64,000 nt of DNA, taken from NCBI RefSeq assembly GCF_902728235.1, contig NZ_CACVBO010000001.1, forward strand, positions 124,001 to 188,000. The letters run 5' to 3'. The first letter of the stretch is position 1. Each line of letters opens with the position of its first letter. Shown here piece by piece: positions 9,160-16,988 of the stretch. The DNA comes from Lentimonas sp. CC4 (GTDB lineage Bacteria > Verrucomicrobiota > Verrucomicrobiia > Opitutales > Coraliomargaritaceae). A program made the translations under genes and the position numbers. The notes under the pieces are model-generated. The model was not told the origin of the DNA. It ran no database searches and worked only from the letters and a program-made list of their open reading frames with translations.

Positions 9160-9837
9160 CTACTTCCGGTTCGTCAAAAAAGCCTGATGCTGCTGAAGCT
9201 GCTGATCCAGCGACGATGCCACCACGACAGAAGTCGCGAAAAACATGATCACAGCATTCGAAACCGCGTCACCACAACTTGAATCCTTAATTCGCTTCGA
9301 GAAATCTTGATTCAGCCCCTCCAGCACCTCGTAAAGCTCTTTCAAATGGGTCAGCTCCCAGTCCGGCTCACCGCCCTCTAGCTGCACAAAATACTGCTTC
9401 GTCAAATACGAGCCCACCGTCCGGTGCAATGTCTCACGCGTTGAACAAAACGGGATATGAAAACTCGCCATTGCCCCCAACTCCTTTAGCACCGGGCACC
9501 CACTGGTCGCCATCATCAAGCCCATCAACGAATTGATCCCAACCTGTAAATCGCAGTCATTACTGTATTTGCGTGCCGCAGCCTCGACAGTGACTTGCAC
9601 ACGCTCGGTCGAAGCATCATTAGGAAAGGCATCTAGCAAGCCATGCATCCTGGTGGCCACTGGGCAATATTTACAATCAGCCGTGCTCAGAGGGCAACAC
9701 GCGCACTGCCGATGCTCCAACCGAGCCCAATCTGGAAATGCCTCGCTCGACTCGAGGTCATGCGGCTCTGTCTCAACGTCAAAGACCACCTCTCGATCCT
9801 TGACTTGAAAAATATAGCGCACCACTCCGTCATTCAT
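9160..9837 (-). CDS. hypothetical protein with cysteine-rich motif (DUF6901-like)
   Basis: About 225 aa from the ATG at 9837 (a GTG ten codons upstream is possible). The N-terminal beta-like segment (VVRYIFQVKDREVVFDVE) precedes a cysteine cluster QCACCPLSTADCKYCPVA (CxxCP...CxxCP), which looks able to bind a metal. A helical C-terminal half contains SGCPVLKELGAMASFHIPF. This pattern matches what I remember of the uncharacterised DUF6901 family, but I cannot verify that. There is no signal peptide or TM, so it is probably cytosolic. It is transcribed divergently from the moaC operon, with a 155-bp gap. Function unknown. Confidence 0.6.
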   Translation of the reverse strand: MNDGVVRYIFQVKDREVVFDVETEPHDLESSEAFPDWARLEHRQCACCPLSTADCKYCPVATRMHGLLDAFPNDASTERVQVTVEAAARKYSNDCDLQVGINSLMGLMMATSGCPVLKELGAMASFHIPFCSTRETLHRTVGSYLTKQYFVQLEGGEPDWELTHLKELYEVLEGLNQDFSKRIKDSSCGDAVSNAVIMFFATSVVVASSLDQQLQQHQAFLTNRK

Positions 9838-9992
9838 GCCGTTACAATAAAGGGGCAATTCAAGCACCGTCGATACATCAATGCAGAAACCCGCTCATTT
9901 TTCTGACTTATTTACCACAATTAGGTTTTTCACCCCACCCGACAGACTTAAGATTGTGTCCCGAAAGGAGAATCCCTCATATTGCCGCACAC

Positions 9993-10472
9993 ATGGAATT
10001 TACACATATCGATAAGGACCAACGCCCGACCATGGTCGACGTTTCTGAAAAAAACGTAACGGAGCGCACCGCCATCGCAGAAAGCTTCGTCAACCTCGGC
10101 CCAGAAATCATGAGTGCTTTAACCGAAGCAGGTTGGAGCTGTAAGAAAGGCCCCATTCTCGATACTGCGGTCATCGCTGGCACCATGGCCGCAAAAAAGA
10201 CCTCCGAGCTCATCCCGTTTTGCCACCCGCTCAACCTGAAATCCATCAAAATTAAAATCGAGCCCGTCGATGACTCCCGTCTCAGAATCGAAGCCTTCGT
10301 CAAAGTGCTCGACCAGACCGGGATCGAAATGGAAGCCCTGACCGCTGCCAGCGTGGCCGCACTGACGATCTACGACATGTGCAAGGCCGTCTCGAAAGAC
10401 ATCGTGATCGAAGAGACTCGCCTCGTTAAAAAAACCGGCGGCAAGAGCGACTACACACTCTCACAATCATGA
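9993..10472 (+). CDS. moaC: cyclic pyranopterin monophosphate synthase MoaC
   Basis: A 159-aa enzyme that converts the MoaA product (3',8-cH2GTP) to cyclic pyranopterin monophosphate in Moco synthesis. Family motifs are intact: PTMVDVSEKNVTERTA at the N-terminus, KGPILDTAVIAGTMAAKKTSELIPFCHPL in pieces across residues about 45-75, and the active-site GIEMEALTAASVAALTIYDMCKA with the conserved ME/D/K residues. I chose the ATG at 9993, which gives the normal E. coli-like N-terminus (MEFTHID...). A GAAAGGAG about 22 bp upstream is too distant to be its ideal ribosome site. It is the first gene of moaC-mobA-moaD-moaE; the stop overlaps the mobA start (ATGA). Confidence 0.97.
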   Translation: MEFTHIDKDQRPTMVDVSEKNVTERTAIAESFVNLGPEIMSALTEAGWSCKKGPILDTAVIAGTMAAKKTSELIPFCHPLNLKSIKIKIEPVDDSRLRIEAFVKVLDQTGIEMEALTAASVAALTIYDMCKAVSKDIVIEETRLVKKTGGKSDYTLSQS

Positions 10473-11056
10473 ACCAAGCAATCTACGGCCTCCTCCTCGT
10501 CGGCGGTGAAAGTCGCCGCATGGGCAGTGACAAAGCACTGCTCAGCTACGACGGCAAAACGACACAACTCGAACACACCGCCGCACTTCTGCAAACCGTG
10601 TGCCCACGCGTCTTCATCTCGCAACGCGAGGAGCAGCCCTTCCCCACGCCCGCAGGCACCGAAGCGATCTTTGACAGTGTCGAAGACGCCCGCGGCCCAC
10701 TGCGGGGCATCCTCTCAGCGATGCACGCACACCCCGACGCCCACTGGCTCGTTCTAGCCTGCGACCTGCCCAACCTGACAACTGCCGCACTGGATAAACT
10801 GATCGCCGAATTTCGCGCAGCACCGAGCGCAGAGTTGACCGCCTACCGCAGCAGCCATGACGGGCTCCCCGAACCGCTTTGTGCGATCTATCCGGCAGGC
10901 AGCGACGCAGGACTCCTCGCACTCGCGCAAGAGCTCGGCAAATCCTGCCCCCGCAAATTACTGATCATCAAAGAAGCCGCCCTCGTTGAGCAAGACGACC
11001 CACGCAGCCTCGATAACATCAACACTGCCGAAGAATTTAAGGAGCTCACACAGTAG
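10469..11056 (+). CDS. mobA: molybdenum cofactor guanylyltransferase MobA-like
   Basis: A 195-aa nucleotidyltransferase of the MobA/IspD-like fold. It has the nucleotide-binding loop LLVGGESRRMGSDKALLSYDG at residues about 8-28 (family LAGGxSxRMGxDK) and DARGPLRGILSAM and VLACDLPNL, the metal-binding Asp motif, further on. It would transfer GMP to molybdopterin for bis-MGD enzymes such as assimilatory or dissimilatory nitrate reductases. Its ATG overlaps the moaC stop by 4 bp, so the two are translationally coupled. The next gene, moaD, is separated by 71 bp that contain two hairpin repeats. Confidence 0.92.
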   Translation: MNQAIYGLLLVGGESRRMGSDKALLSYDGKTTQLEHTAALLQTVCPRVFISQREEQPFPTPAGTEAIFDSVEDARGPLRGILSAMHAHPDAHWLVLACDLPNLTTAALDKLIAEFRAAPSAELTAYRSSHDGLPEPLCAIYPAGSDAGLLALAQELGKSCPRKLLIIKEAALVEQDDPRSLDNINTAEEFKELTQ

Positions 11057-11110
11057 AAGCGGCTTCCAGCCGCTTTCCTTCAAACTGAAATAAAGCGACA
11101 AGAGTGTCGC
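11057..11110. repeat. two short hairpin repeats inside the Moco operon
   Basis: AAGCGGCTTCCAGCCGCTT (11057-11075) directly after the mobA stop, and AAGCGACAAGAGTGTCGC (11093-11110) just before moaD. They belong to the same covarying family as those at 9087 and 40119. Lying between cotranscribed genes they would fold in the mRNA. Confidence 0.75.
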
Positions 11111-11127
11111 TGCTACAATCCTCACTC

Positions 11128-11367
11128 ATGCAAATCAAAGTCATCTATTTCGCCCAACTCGCCGACCTCGCTGGAAAAAGCGAAGAAACGCGTGAACTCA
11201 CCGACAGTTCACCCGCCGCGCTTTACACCGAAGTCAGCGCCGCCTACAACTTCCCGCACGAGTTCACACAGCTACAAGTGGCAATCAACCACCACCTATC
11301 GGCCCACGAAACCGAGCTTAAGGACGGCGACACGATTGCCTTTCTGCCGCCAATGACTGGCGGGTGA
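11128..11367 (+). CDS. moaD: molybdopterin synthase small (sulfur-carrier) subunit MoaD
   Basis: A 79-aa ubiquitin-like sulfur carrier. It begins MQIKVIYFAQLADLAGKSEE and ends AFLPPMTGG; the terminal Gly-Gly is the residue pair that is adenylated by MoeB-type enzymes and thiocarboxylated. The ATG at 11128 gives the standard length; a GTG at 11104 lies within the repeat-bearing spacer and is unlikely. It partners MoaE encoded 78 bp downstream to add the dithiolene sulfurs to cPMP. No moeB is seen in the window. Confidence 0.94.
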   Translation: MQIKVIYFAQLADLAGKSEETRELTDSSPAALYTEVSAAYNFPHEFTQLQVAINHHLSAHETELKDGDTIAFLPPMTGG

Positions 11368-11416
11368 TTTAAGTGAGTCACTTGACATTGCTGTCTGACT
11401 GTCCAAGACGAATACA

Positions 11417-11434
11417 ACAGACAGGAATGTCTGT
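11417..11434. repeat. short hairpin repeat between moaD and moaE
   Basis: ACAGACAGGAATGTCTGT, an 18-bp palindrome in the moaD-moaE spacer. It is the same architecture as the ACAGACATTCTTGTCTGT copies at 62100 and 62134. Confidence 0.65.
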
Positions 11435-11444
11435 ATCACCTACC

Positions 11445-11930
11445 ATGAAATTTAAACTAACCGACACACCCATCAATCCGATGGAGCTGCGTAAAGAACT
11501 CCTATCACTTTCAGCCGGCGGCTACTGCAGCTATGAAGGCTGGGTGCGCGATCACAACGAGGGCAAAGCTGTCGCCGCGCTCCACTACCACGGCTATGCG
11601 GAGCTTGCAGATGGCATCGCTCTAACAATCATCGATGAGGCCAAAGCAAAGTTTCACATCGAAGACGCCGCCATCGTGCATCGTTTCGGCGCACTCACTA
11701 CTGGCGATATTGCCGTCTGGGTCGGCGTGACCGCACACCACCGTGGCGACACCTTTCTAGCCGCCCGCTACATCATCGACAACGTCAAGCACCGCCTACC
11801 GATCTGGAAGAAGGAAGTCTATACCGACGGCACCGAAGCCTGGATCGAAAGTAACCACTGCGGCTGCACCGACCCGAAAAACCTTGAGCACCATGATCAC
11901 GATGAACCGCACGAGCATCATCATTACTAA
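11445..11930 (+). CDS. moaE: molybdopterin synthase catalytic subunit MoaE
   Basis: A 161-aa catalytic subunit of molybdopterin synthase. Typical motifs are GGYCSYEGWVRDHNEG near the N-terminus (the family G...F.G.VR), HRFGALTTGDIAVWVGVTAHHRGDTF in the centre and PIWKKEVYTDGTEAWIE with the active-site lysines. I chose the ATG at 11445; the frame extends upstream through the hairpin repeat. Oddity: after the usual end the protein carries a His/Asp/Glu-rich tail (about the last 15 residues, e.g. HHDHDEPHEHHHY) preceded by HCGC, which could bind metal; this is inference. Confidence 0.95.
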   Translation: MKFKLTDTPINPMELRKELLSLSAGGYCSYEGWVRDHNEGKAVAALHYHGYAELADGIALTIIDEAKAKFHIEDAAIVHRFGALTTGDIAVWVGVTAHHRGDTFLAARYIIDNVKHRLPIWKKEVYTDGTEAWIESNHCGCTDPKNLEHHDHDEPHEHHHY

Positions 11931-11949
11931 AATGCAGTGCACATAGTTA

Positions 11950-12043
11950 GCCACGAAGAGGCACAAATATTCACAAAAACTTAAACACAACAAACTCATG
12001 CGCTCTAGCGCATGCTGACTAAATTTTCGTGCCTCTTTGTGGC
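11950..12043. repeat. 94-bp inverted-repeat element between moaE and MOSC gene
   Basis: GCCACGAAGAGGCAC (11950-11964) is mirrored by GTGCCTCTTTGTGGC (12029-12043) with one mismatch. Between them sits a second palindrome, CATGCGCTCTAGCGCATG. The outer arms resemble a very common intergenic repeat phrase in verrucomicrobial and planctomycetal genomes; no coding potential is seen. Confidence 0.6.
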
Positions 12044-12073
12044 AAAAAATCACCCGACTCCAGATCTCAATCG

Positions 12074-12535
12074 ATGAATATAGAAATCAAAGCCCTCTAC
12101 ATTTCCAGCGGCCACGACTTCGTCGGTCGTCACGGCAAAGGCCGACTCGATCATGGTATCAAAAAAGTGGAGTCAGTCGAGTGCCTCGCAGGGCGCGGTA
12201 TCCTCAACGACCGCTACCTCGACCATGAAGAAGACTTTAAGGGGCAGATCACTTTCTTTGATTGGGAAGTCTATGACCGCATCCGCACACAGTGCAACTT
12301 GCCCGACTTAGACCCCGCCCTGTTTCGCCGCAACGTGCTCACCACCGGCGTGGATTTAAACACGTTGATCGGCCTACGCTTCAAAGTGCAAGGCATCGAA
12401 TTCGAAGGCGTCGAAGAATGCCGCCCCTGCTACTGGATGGACGAAGCCATCGCCCCCGGAGCCGAAGACTATTTGCAAGGCCACGGAGGCCTGCGCGCAC
12501 GTATCTTGAATGATGGCGAGCTGCGCGTGGAGTAG
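12074..12535 (+). CDS. MOSC-domain protein
   Basis: A 153-aa single-domain MOSC (MoCo sulfurase C-terminal) protein. It starts with EIKALYISSGHDFVGRHGKG and has LAGRGILNDRYLD (a family G..GDR-like turn), RRNVLTTGVDLNTLIG and the MOSC cysteine motif EGVEECRPCYWMDEAIAPGA followed by GGLRARIL. MOSC domains bind or transfer sulfur for Mo enzymes. Its position right after moaE supports a Moco-linked role, but the reaction is unknown. ATG at 12074 chosen; 143-bp spacer with an inverted-repeat element upstream. Confidence 0.88.
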   Translation: MNIEIKALYISSGHDFVGRHGKGRLDHGIKKVESVECLAGRGILNDRYLDHEEDFKGQITFFDWEVYDRIRTQCNLPDLDPALFRRNVLTTGVDLNTLIGLRFKVQGIEFEGVEECRPCYWMDEAIAPGAEDYLQGHGGLRARILNDGELRVE

Positions 12536-12655
12536 TCCGCTGACTTGCCTGACATGAGCCTGCCGAATGTAGCTGGCGGACCGACTGCAACCGACGGCAA
12601 CCGCAACTCCGACGCGGGCGACTGGCTAAAGCAAGTCGCCTACGGCAAACCGACA
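12536..12655. repeat. dispersed repeat, copy A (second copy at 29012)
   Basis: About 115 bp immediately after the MOSC stop. It shares long stretches with 29012-29120, including CTGCCGAATGTA, GCGGA.CGACTG and GGCTAAAGCAAGTCGCC versus AGCTAAAGCAAGTCGCC. No ORF is conserved in both copies. Confidence 0.75.
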
Positions 12656-12782
12656 GTGCACGTCACTTATCTCATTAATTTATCAGTTTTTTTCAAAAAA
12701 AATATGACTAATTAATCAACCGAGATCCGGACACATCGCCAACAATGGTAAACGACTGAAGTGCAGTCGCTTAATAGGATAT

Positions 12783-12847
12783 TGAGACTCAGTTTCATTA
12801 GTGAGCAATACTCAAGTCTCACGCCCTTCCAGTGAGACCGAGTCTCA
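12783..12847. promoter_or_regulatory. cluster of 7-1-7 inverted repeats, candidate Fur-family operators
   Basis: Upstream of the siderophore receptor gene: TGAGACTCAGTTTCA (12783-12797), a partial site around 12802-12821 (TGAGCAATACTCA overlapping AGTCTCA) and TGAGACCGAGTCTCA (12833-12847). Each full site fits TGAGACT-n-AGTCTCA with one mismatch. The 7-1-7 geometry and the TGAGA...TCTCA ends match known Fur/PerR-type boxes. Related sites precede the ferredoxin gene (27866, 27891) and the DUF3793 gene (28949). The remainder of the 12656-12891 gap shows nothing else I can name. Confidence 0.6.
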
Positions 12848-12891
12848 ATATCACTTGACGGATACCTTCGCATCTGATTTCGCATTCTCCC

Positions 12892-14988
12892 ATGAACCGA
12901 ATGCACTCCTTACTATTTGTGGCCTCAGCGACCGCATCACTATCACTCTCTGCGGAAGCCTTGACTGACGCCGAGTATGTCGAAATTGAAGAAACGACAC
13001 TTCAAAGCAGCTCCGAAGAGGCAGCTGAAACCTATGCGGAAGCACCTGTCGAAATCGGCACAGGGCTCGACCTGAACATCCTCGAGACACCGCAATCGAT
13101 CACTGTGATCTCACGCGAACAGATGGATGCCTTCGCACTGACCGATATCAATGACGTGCTCGACTACACGCCTGGTATTTCAGTCGAGGCAGTTGAAACC
13201 GATCGCACCTACTTCACCGCACGTGGGTTCGACATCACGAACTTTCAAATTAACGGCCTAGGTCTCCCGCTCACCTCTGGCAATATCCAAGGCACATTCA
13301 ACAGTGTCCTCTACGAAGAAATCCAAGTGCTCCGCGGAGCCAATGGACTCGGCGCGGGAACCGGAAATCCCTCTGCGACGATCAATCTCATTCGCAAGCG
13401 CCCAACCGCTGACCTGCAAGGCTCAATCGATGTTGCCTACGGATCGTGGGACACCGTCCGCTTGCAAGGCGATGTCAGTGGCGCACTCAACGACGAAGGC
13501 ACAGTTCGCGGACGCTTTGTCACATCCTACCAAGACGGCGACTCCTACATCGACCTCTACTCCAAGGAAAACATCGTCCTCTATGGCGTCGTCGAAATGG
13601 ATTTGTCCGATCAAACGATGCTGACCATCGGGCATAGCTACGAAGAAACAAATTCAGACAGCCCGCTCTGGGGCGCATTGCCCGTCACATACTCAAATGG
13701 TAACCCGACAGACTACGATGTCGACACGACCACAGCAGCAGAGTGGTCCTACTGGGACAAGCACATCAACAACAGTTTCCTACGCATCGATCAAATTCTG
13801 AGCGACACATGGACAGCACAAGCGGAGGTCTCCTATATCGAAGCCAAAGGAGACTCTGAACTGTTCTACATGTATGGTTCTCCCGATCAAGCCACAGGTC
13901 TTGGACTCTTCGCATTCCCGAGTGCATATGAGTCGACAGAGCGTCAACTGCTCACCAATTTACAAGTAAATGGTCTCGTAGATTTGTTCGACCGTGCACA
14001 CGAAGTCACTGCAGGCTTCAGTTATAGCGAATCGACACTACACGAAAAGTCTGACTACGGACAAGGGATCGGCACGCCAATCTCCGTGCCACTCGAAGAC
14101 TGGAAAGGCAAATATCCAAAGCCGTCATTCGACGCAGCCACGGCCGGCAGCAACTACACCTACGAAGAAACCAGTGTCTATGGCGCCACGCGTCTCAACC
14201 TAGCGGATCCGCTCAAAGTCATACTCGGCGCCCGCGTCGTTTGGGGTGACACCGATGGTTACTCATACGGGGCAAAGGGTAACAAAGATCAATCTTACGA
14301 CAGCGAATTCGTTCCCTATGCTGGTGTCCTCTACGACATCAACGAAACCTTCACCGCCTACGCCAGCTACACCGAAATCTTCACACCACAATCTGAAACG
14401 GATATCAAGGGTAGCACACTCGACCCAATCGATGGCGAAGCTTACGAGGCAGGTATCAAGGCCAACTTCTTTGAAAACAAGGCATACGCTAGTCTCGCAA
14501 TTTTCCACATTGAGCAAGACAACGTCGCCGAAGCCGCAGGCATGAATGGTGGCATGACTTACTACGAAGCAGTGCCCGGCCTCACCAGTGAAGGCATCGA
14601 ATTCGAAGTCGCTGGCGAACTCTTCCCAGGATTCAGAGTCCTCGCAGGTTACACATACCAAGAGATCCGCGATGATGATGACGACTTTGCGAAGCTCTAC
14701 ACGCCGAAAAACCTCTTCAAGGTCTCCACCACCTACCTGATTCCCAATACGAAGTTAACCGTCGGTGCAGCAGCACGCTGGCAAAGCGAGACTAAGGGCG
14801 GTGGCATCACACAAGACGACTACACCATCGTCGACCTCATGGCGAAGTATCAGTTCAACGAGCACTGGAGCGCGCAAGTGAACATCAACAACTTAACCGA
14901 TGAGAAATACTACAGCAGCCTCTACTGGACACAGGCTTTCTACGGCGCAGAGCGCAATGCCGAGATCAGCATGAACTACAGTTTCTAA
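12892..14988 (+). CDS. TonB-dependent siderophore receptor (FhuE/FpvA type)
   Basis: A 698-aa outer-membrane receptor. A signal peptide (residues 1-21, cut near LSLSAEA) is followed by a linker, then the plug domain with the ETPQSITVISREQMDAF motif characteristic of siderophore receptors, FTARGFDITNFQINGLG and the VLRGANGLGAGTGNPSATINLIRKRP stretch. A 22-strand barrel follows, ending in the canonical C-terminal phenylalanine (MNYSF). It would import a ferric siderophore; the ligand is not predictable. Candidate iron operators lie 45-110 bp upstream. It heads a rightward cluster with a PepSY membrane protein, a dedicated Ton motor and an AraC regulator. Confidence 0.93.
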   Translation: MNRMHSLLFVASATASLSLSAEALTDAEYVEIEETTLQSSSEEAAETYAEAPVEIGTGLDLNILETPQSITVISREQMDAFALTDINDVLDYTPGISVEAVETDRTYFTARGFDITNFQINGLGLPLTSGNIQGTFNSVLYEEIQVLRGANGLGAGTGNPSATINLIRKRPTADLQGSIDVAYGSWDTVRLQGDVSGALNDEGTVRGRFVTSYQDGDSYIDLYSKENIVLYGVVEMDLSDQTMLTIGHSYEETNSDSPLWGALPVTYSNGNPTDYDVDTTTAAEWSYWDKHINNSFLRIDQILSDTWTAQAEVSYIEAKGDSELFYMYGSPDQATGLGLFAFPSAYESTERQLLTNLQVNGLVDLFDRAHEVTAGFSYSESTLHEKSDYGQGIGTPISVPLEDWKGKYPKPSFDAATAGSNYTYEETSVYGATRLNLADPLKVILGARVVWGDTDGYSYGAKGNKDQSYDSEFVPYAGVLYDINETFTAYASYTEIFTPQSETDIKGSTLDPIDGEAYEAGIKANFFENKAYASLAIFHIEQDNVAEAAGMNGGMTYYEAVPGLTSEGIEFEVAGELFPGFRVLAGYTYQEIRDDDDDFAKLYTPKNLFKVSTTYLIPNTKLTVGAAARWQSETKGGGITQDDYTIVDLMAKYQFNEHWSAQVNINNLTDEKYYSSLYWTQAFYGAERNAEISMNYSF

Positions 14989-15034
14989 AAAACGACGTCC
15001 CGAACCAAAACGACCGATTATTTAGTCAGCCAGC

Positions 15035-15082
15035 CCGCAAGGCGTATGGGTTGAGCCAAGCGCTCGACTCATACCCTTGCGG
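15035..15082 (+). terminator. intercistronic hairpin after the receptor gene
   Basis: CCGCAAGGCGTATGGGTTGAG pairs (with mismatches) with CTCGACTCATACCCTTGCGG. There is no proper T-run after it (ATTTTCTG), so it may stabilise the receptor mRNA or attenuate rather than fully terminate transcription into the PepSY gene. Confidence 0.55.
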
Positions 15083-15126
15083 ATTTTCTGCCTTAATCAG
15101 CAAAGAGACCACCTAAGATCAACAAA

Positions 15127-16188
15127 ATGAAAACCAAAACCATTTGGAAAATCCACTCATGGCTAGGACTCCTAGCAGGCATACCGTTGATAATCATCGC
15201 ATTCACAGGCAGCCTCCTCGTATTCAAAGACGAGATCAATGCCCTCATCGCACCAGAACGTGTATTGGTGGAGCCACTACAATCAGGAAAAGCACCGCTC
15301 GAGCTTCGACTGCAGAAGCTCGAAGAAGCCCACCCCGGCCACGAAACGGCTGGCATCGCATTTTACGACATCGCCGACCGAGCCGACTTCGTCTATGTCG
15401 TCCCGCACAACACCGCGGATTGGCACTATGTCTTTCAAAACCCATATACCGGTGAGGTCTTAGGCGAACCGAAGGCAACCGATGCTGAGATCATGGGTTG
15501 GATCTTGGAGTTACACTATACCTTGCTCGCGGGGCACACCGGCATTCTCGTCTGCGGAATCATCGCCCTGCTCCTCTGTGCACTCGGCGTTAGCGGGTGC
15601 TTCCTCTATCGAAAATTCTGGAAAAACTTTTTCACCTTTCGCTGGAAAAGCAGCGCTCGTGCGCTCACAGGCAACCTACACAAACGTGTCGGCGTGCTGT
15701 CCGCACCGGTCTTTCTAATTTTAGGACTCACTGGTGCAGTATGGAATCTGCTACATATCGCAGAAGAGTTTACGCACGATCACCACGATGAAGTGCCCCC
15801 TGCCCGTCACCACTTCTACAACGCGGAACTATCGTTCGACTCCATGGCCGAACAATGCCGCACCTACATACCAGACTTCGCGCTTCGCTACCTCAGCCTC
15901 CCATGGGAGGCCGGAGTGCCGATCAGATACTATGGTGAATTCACCAACCAAAGCTCCTTAAGAAGTCCCTACCATAGCACGATCAGTTTCGACGCAGACA
16001 CAGGTGCCTACATGGATCATCAGCGCATCAACGATGCCCCGATTCTCACGCAAATTTACGACACCTTCACCCCACTCCACTTCGGCACCTTCGGCGGTCT
16101 ATTCACACGTATCCTATGGTGCGTGCTAGGCTCCGCGCCCGGATTCCTCGCCCTCAGCGGCTTCTTTATTTGGCGCAAACGCAAATAG
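15127..16188 (+). CDS. PepSY-associated membrane protein (PiuB/iron-reductase-like)
   Basis: A 353-aa inner-membrane protein with four TMs in the PepSY_TM layout. TM1 is in IWKIHSWLGLLAGIPLIIIAFTGSLLVF, with the family W.HSWLGL..G and F.GSL.VF motifs. Then come a periplasmic PepSY-like part, a TM2-TM3 block (LHYTLLAGHTGILVCGIIALLLC; HKRVGVLSAPVFLILGLTGAVWN) and a last TM near the end (IWRKRK). Conserved histidines in TMs are thought to hold haem in ferric-siderophore reductases such as FsrB/PiuB. Placed after a siderophore receptor, a role in periplasmic or inner-membrane iron release is the best guess. A second such gene is at 25916. Confidence 0.85.
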   Translation: MKTKTIWKIHSWLGLLAGIPLIIIAFTGSLLVFKDEINALIAPERVLVEPLQSGKAPLELRLQKLEEAHPGHETAGIAFYDIADRADFVYVVPHNTADWHYVFQNPYTGEVLGEPKATDAEIMGWILELHYTLLAGHTGILVCGIIALLLCALGVSGCFLYRKFWKNFFTFRWKSSARALTGNLHKRVGVLSAPVFLILGLTGAVWNLLHIAEEFTHDHHDEVPPARHHFYNAELSFDSMAEQCRTYIPDFALRYLSLPWEAGVPIRYYGEFTNQSSLRSPYHSTISFDADTGAYMDHQRINDAPILTQIYDTFTPLHFGTFGGLFTRILWCVLGSAPGFLALSGFFIWRKRK

Positions 16189-16223
16189 TCCTCCCGACAC
16201 ATTCACACTTCATATCAAGTCTC

Positions 16224-16988
16224 ATGCATCACTTGACCACATTACTCATCTCCATCGGAATCGCCTCAGCGGTTGTCCATGCTGACAGCGTCGATAGCGC
16301 ACGCACATCCGTCAGCGACTGGGTGCAAACCGAACAAGCCATCTCACGCGAAGCACTCGACTGGCAAGCCGACAAGACCCTCTTGCTCGACATGATCACG
16401 ATCGCAGAGAAACGTGTTGCCACGCTAGAGCAGCAAGTCAAAGCACACGAAACATTCAACAGCCTCGCCCAAGAAGAGCGCCGCAGTCTGATCGAACAAG
16501 ACGCTGAGATCGCTGAATACACGAGCGCAGTCGATGCCTTCCTGAAGCACGCAGAGCAAGCGATACGCGAACTCCTACCACGGCTCCCCGATCCGCTAAA
16601 AGACGAGTTGGCCACCGAGTTGAAACGACTTCCCGATGGCGACTCAACACTGTCTACGAGCCTCAACGAGCGCACACAAACCATCACCGCGATTCTAACT
16701 CAGATACGAGAATTCGACGAGCAGGTAGCCATCCACCAAACCATACGCGCACTGCCCAACTCAGACAACGAAGTCGCCGTGCGCACCATCTGGGTCGGAC
16801 TCGGCCAGGCATATTACATCGCACCCAGCGACGCAGGATACGGACTGCCCAGCGCGAACGGTTGGACATGGCACTCTGCACCCGAACTGAGCAACGCAAT
16901 ACAAGATAGCATCCAACAAATCGAAGCGACTGCGAGCACTCCGCAACTCATCGACCTTCCAATACAGATCAAGGGAGGCACACTGTAA
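16224..16988 (+). CDS. DUF3450-family periplasmic protein of a Ton system
   Basis: A 254-aa protein with a signal peptide (MHHLTTLLISIGIASAVVHA) and a long helical, probably coiled-coil region (residues about 30-170; many Glu/Gln/Leu heptads). The C-terminal segment AVRTIWVGLGQAYYIAPSDAGYG is highly characteristic of DUF3450 proteins. In gammaproteobacteria these precede the TtpC-ExbB-ExbD-TonB2 genes, exactly as here. I chose the ATG at 16224 because it starts the signal peptide; the frame extends upstream into the PepSY gene. The stop overlaps the next start (TAATG). Confidence 0.85.
   Translation: MHHLTTLLISIGIASAVVHADSVDSARTSVSDWVQTEQAISREALDWQADKTLLLDMITIAEKRVATLEQQVKAHETFNSLAQEERRSLIEQDAEIAEYTSAVDAFLKHAEQAIRELLPRLPDPLKDELATELKRLPDGDSTLSTSLNERTQTITAILTQIREFDEQVAIHQTIRALPNSDNEVAVRTIWVGLGQAYYIAPSDAGYGLPSANGWTWHSAPELSNAIQDSIQQIEATASTPQLIDLPIQIKGGTL

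Noticed and set aside
15035-15082. Riboswitch upstream of the PepSY gene
   Set aside because: It is a simple hairpin right after the receptor stop with no complex fold or family match; treated as an intercistronic hairpin.
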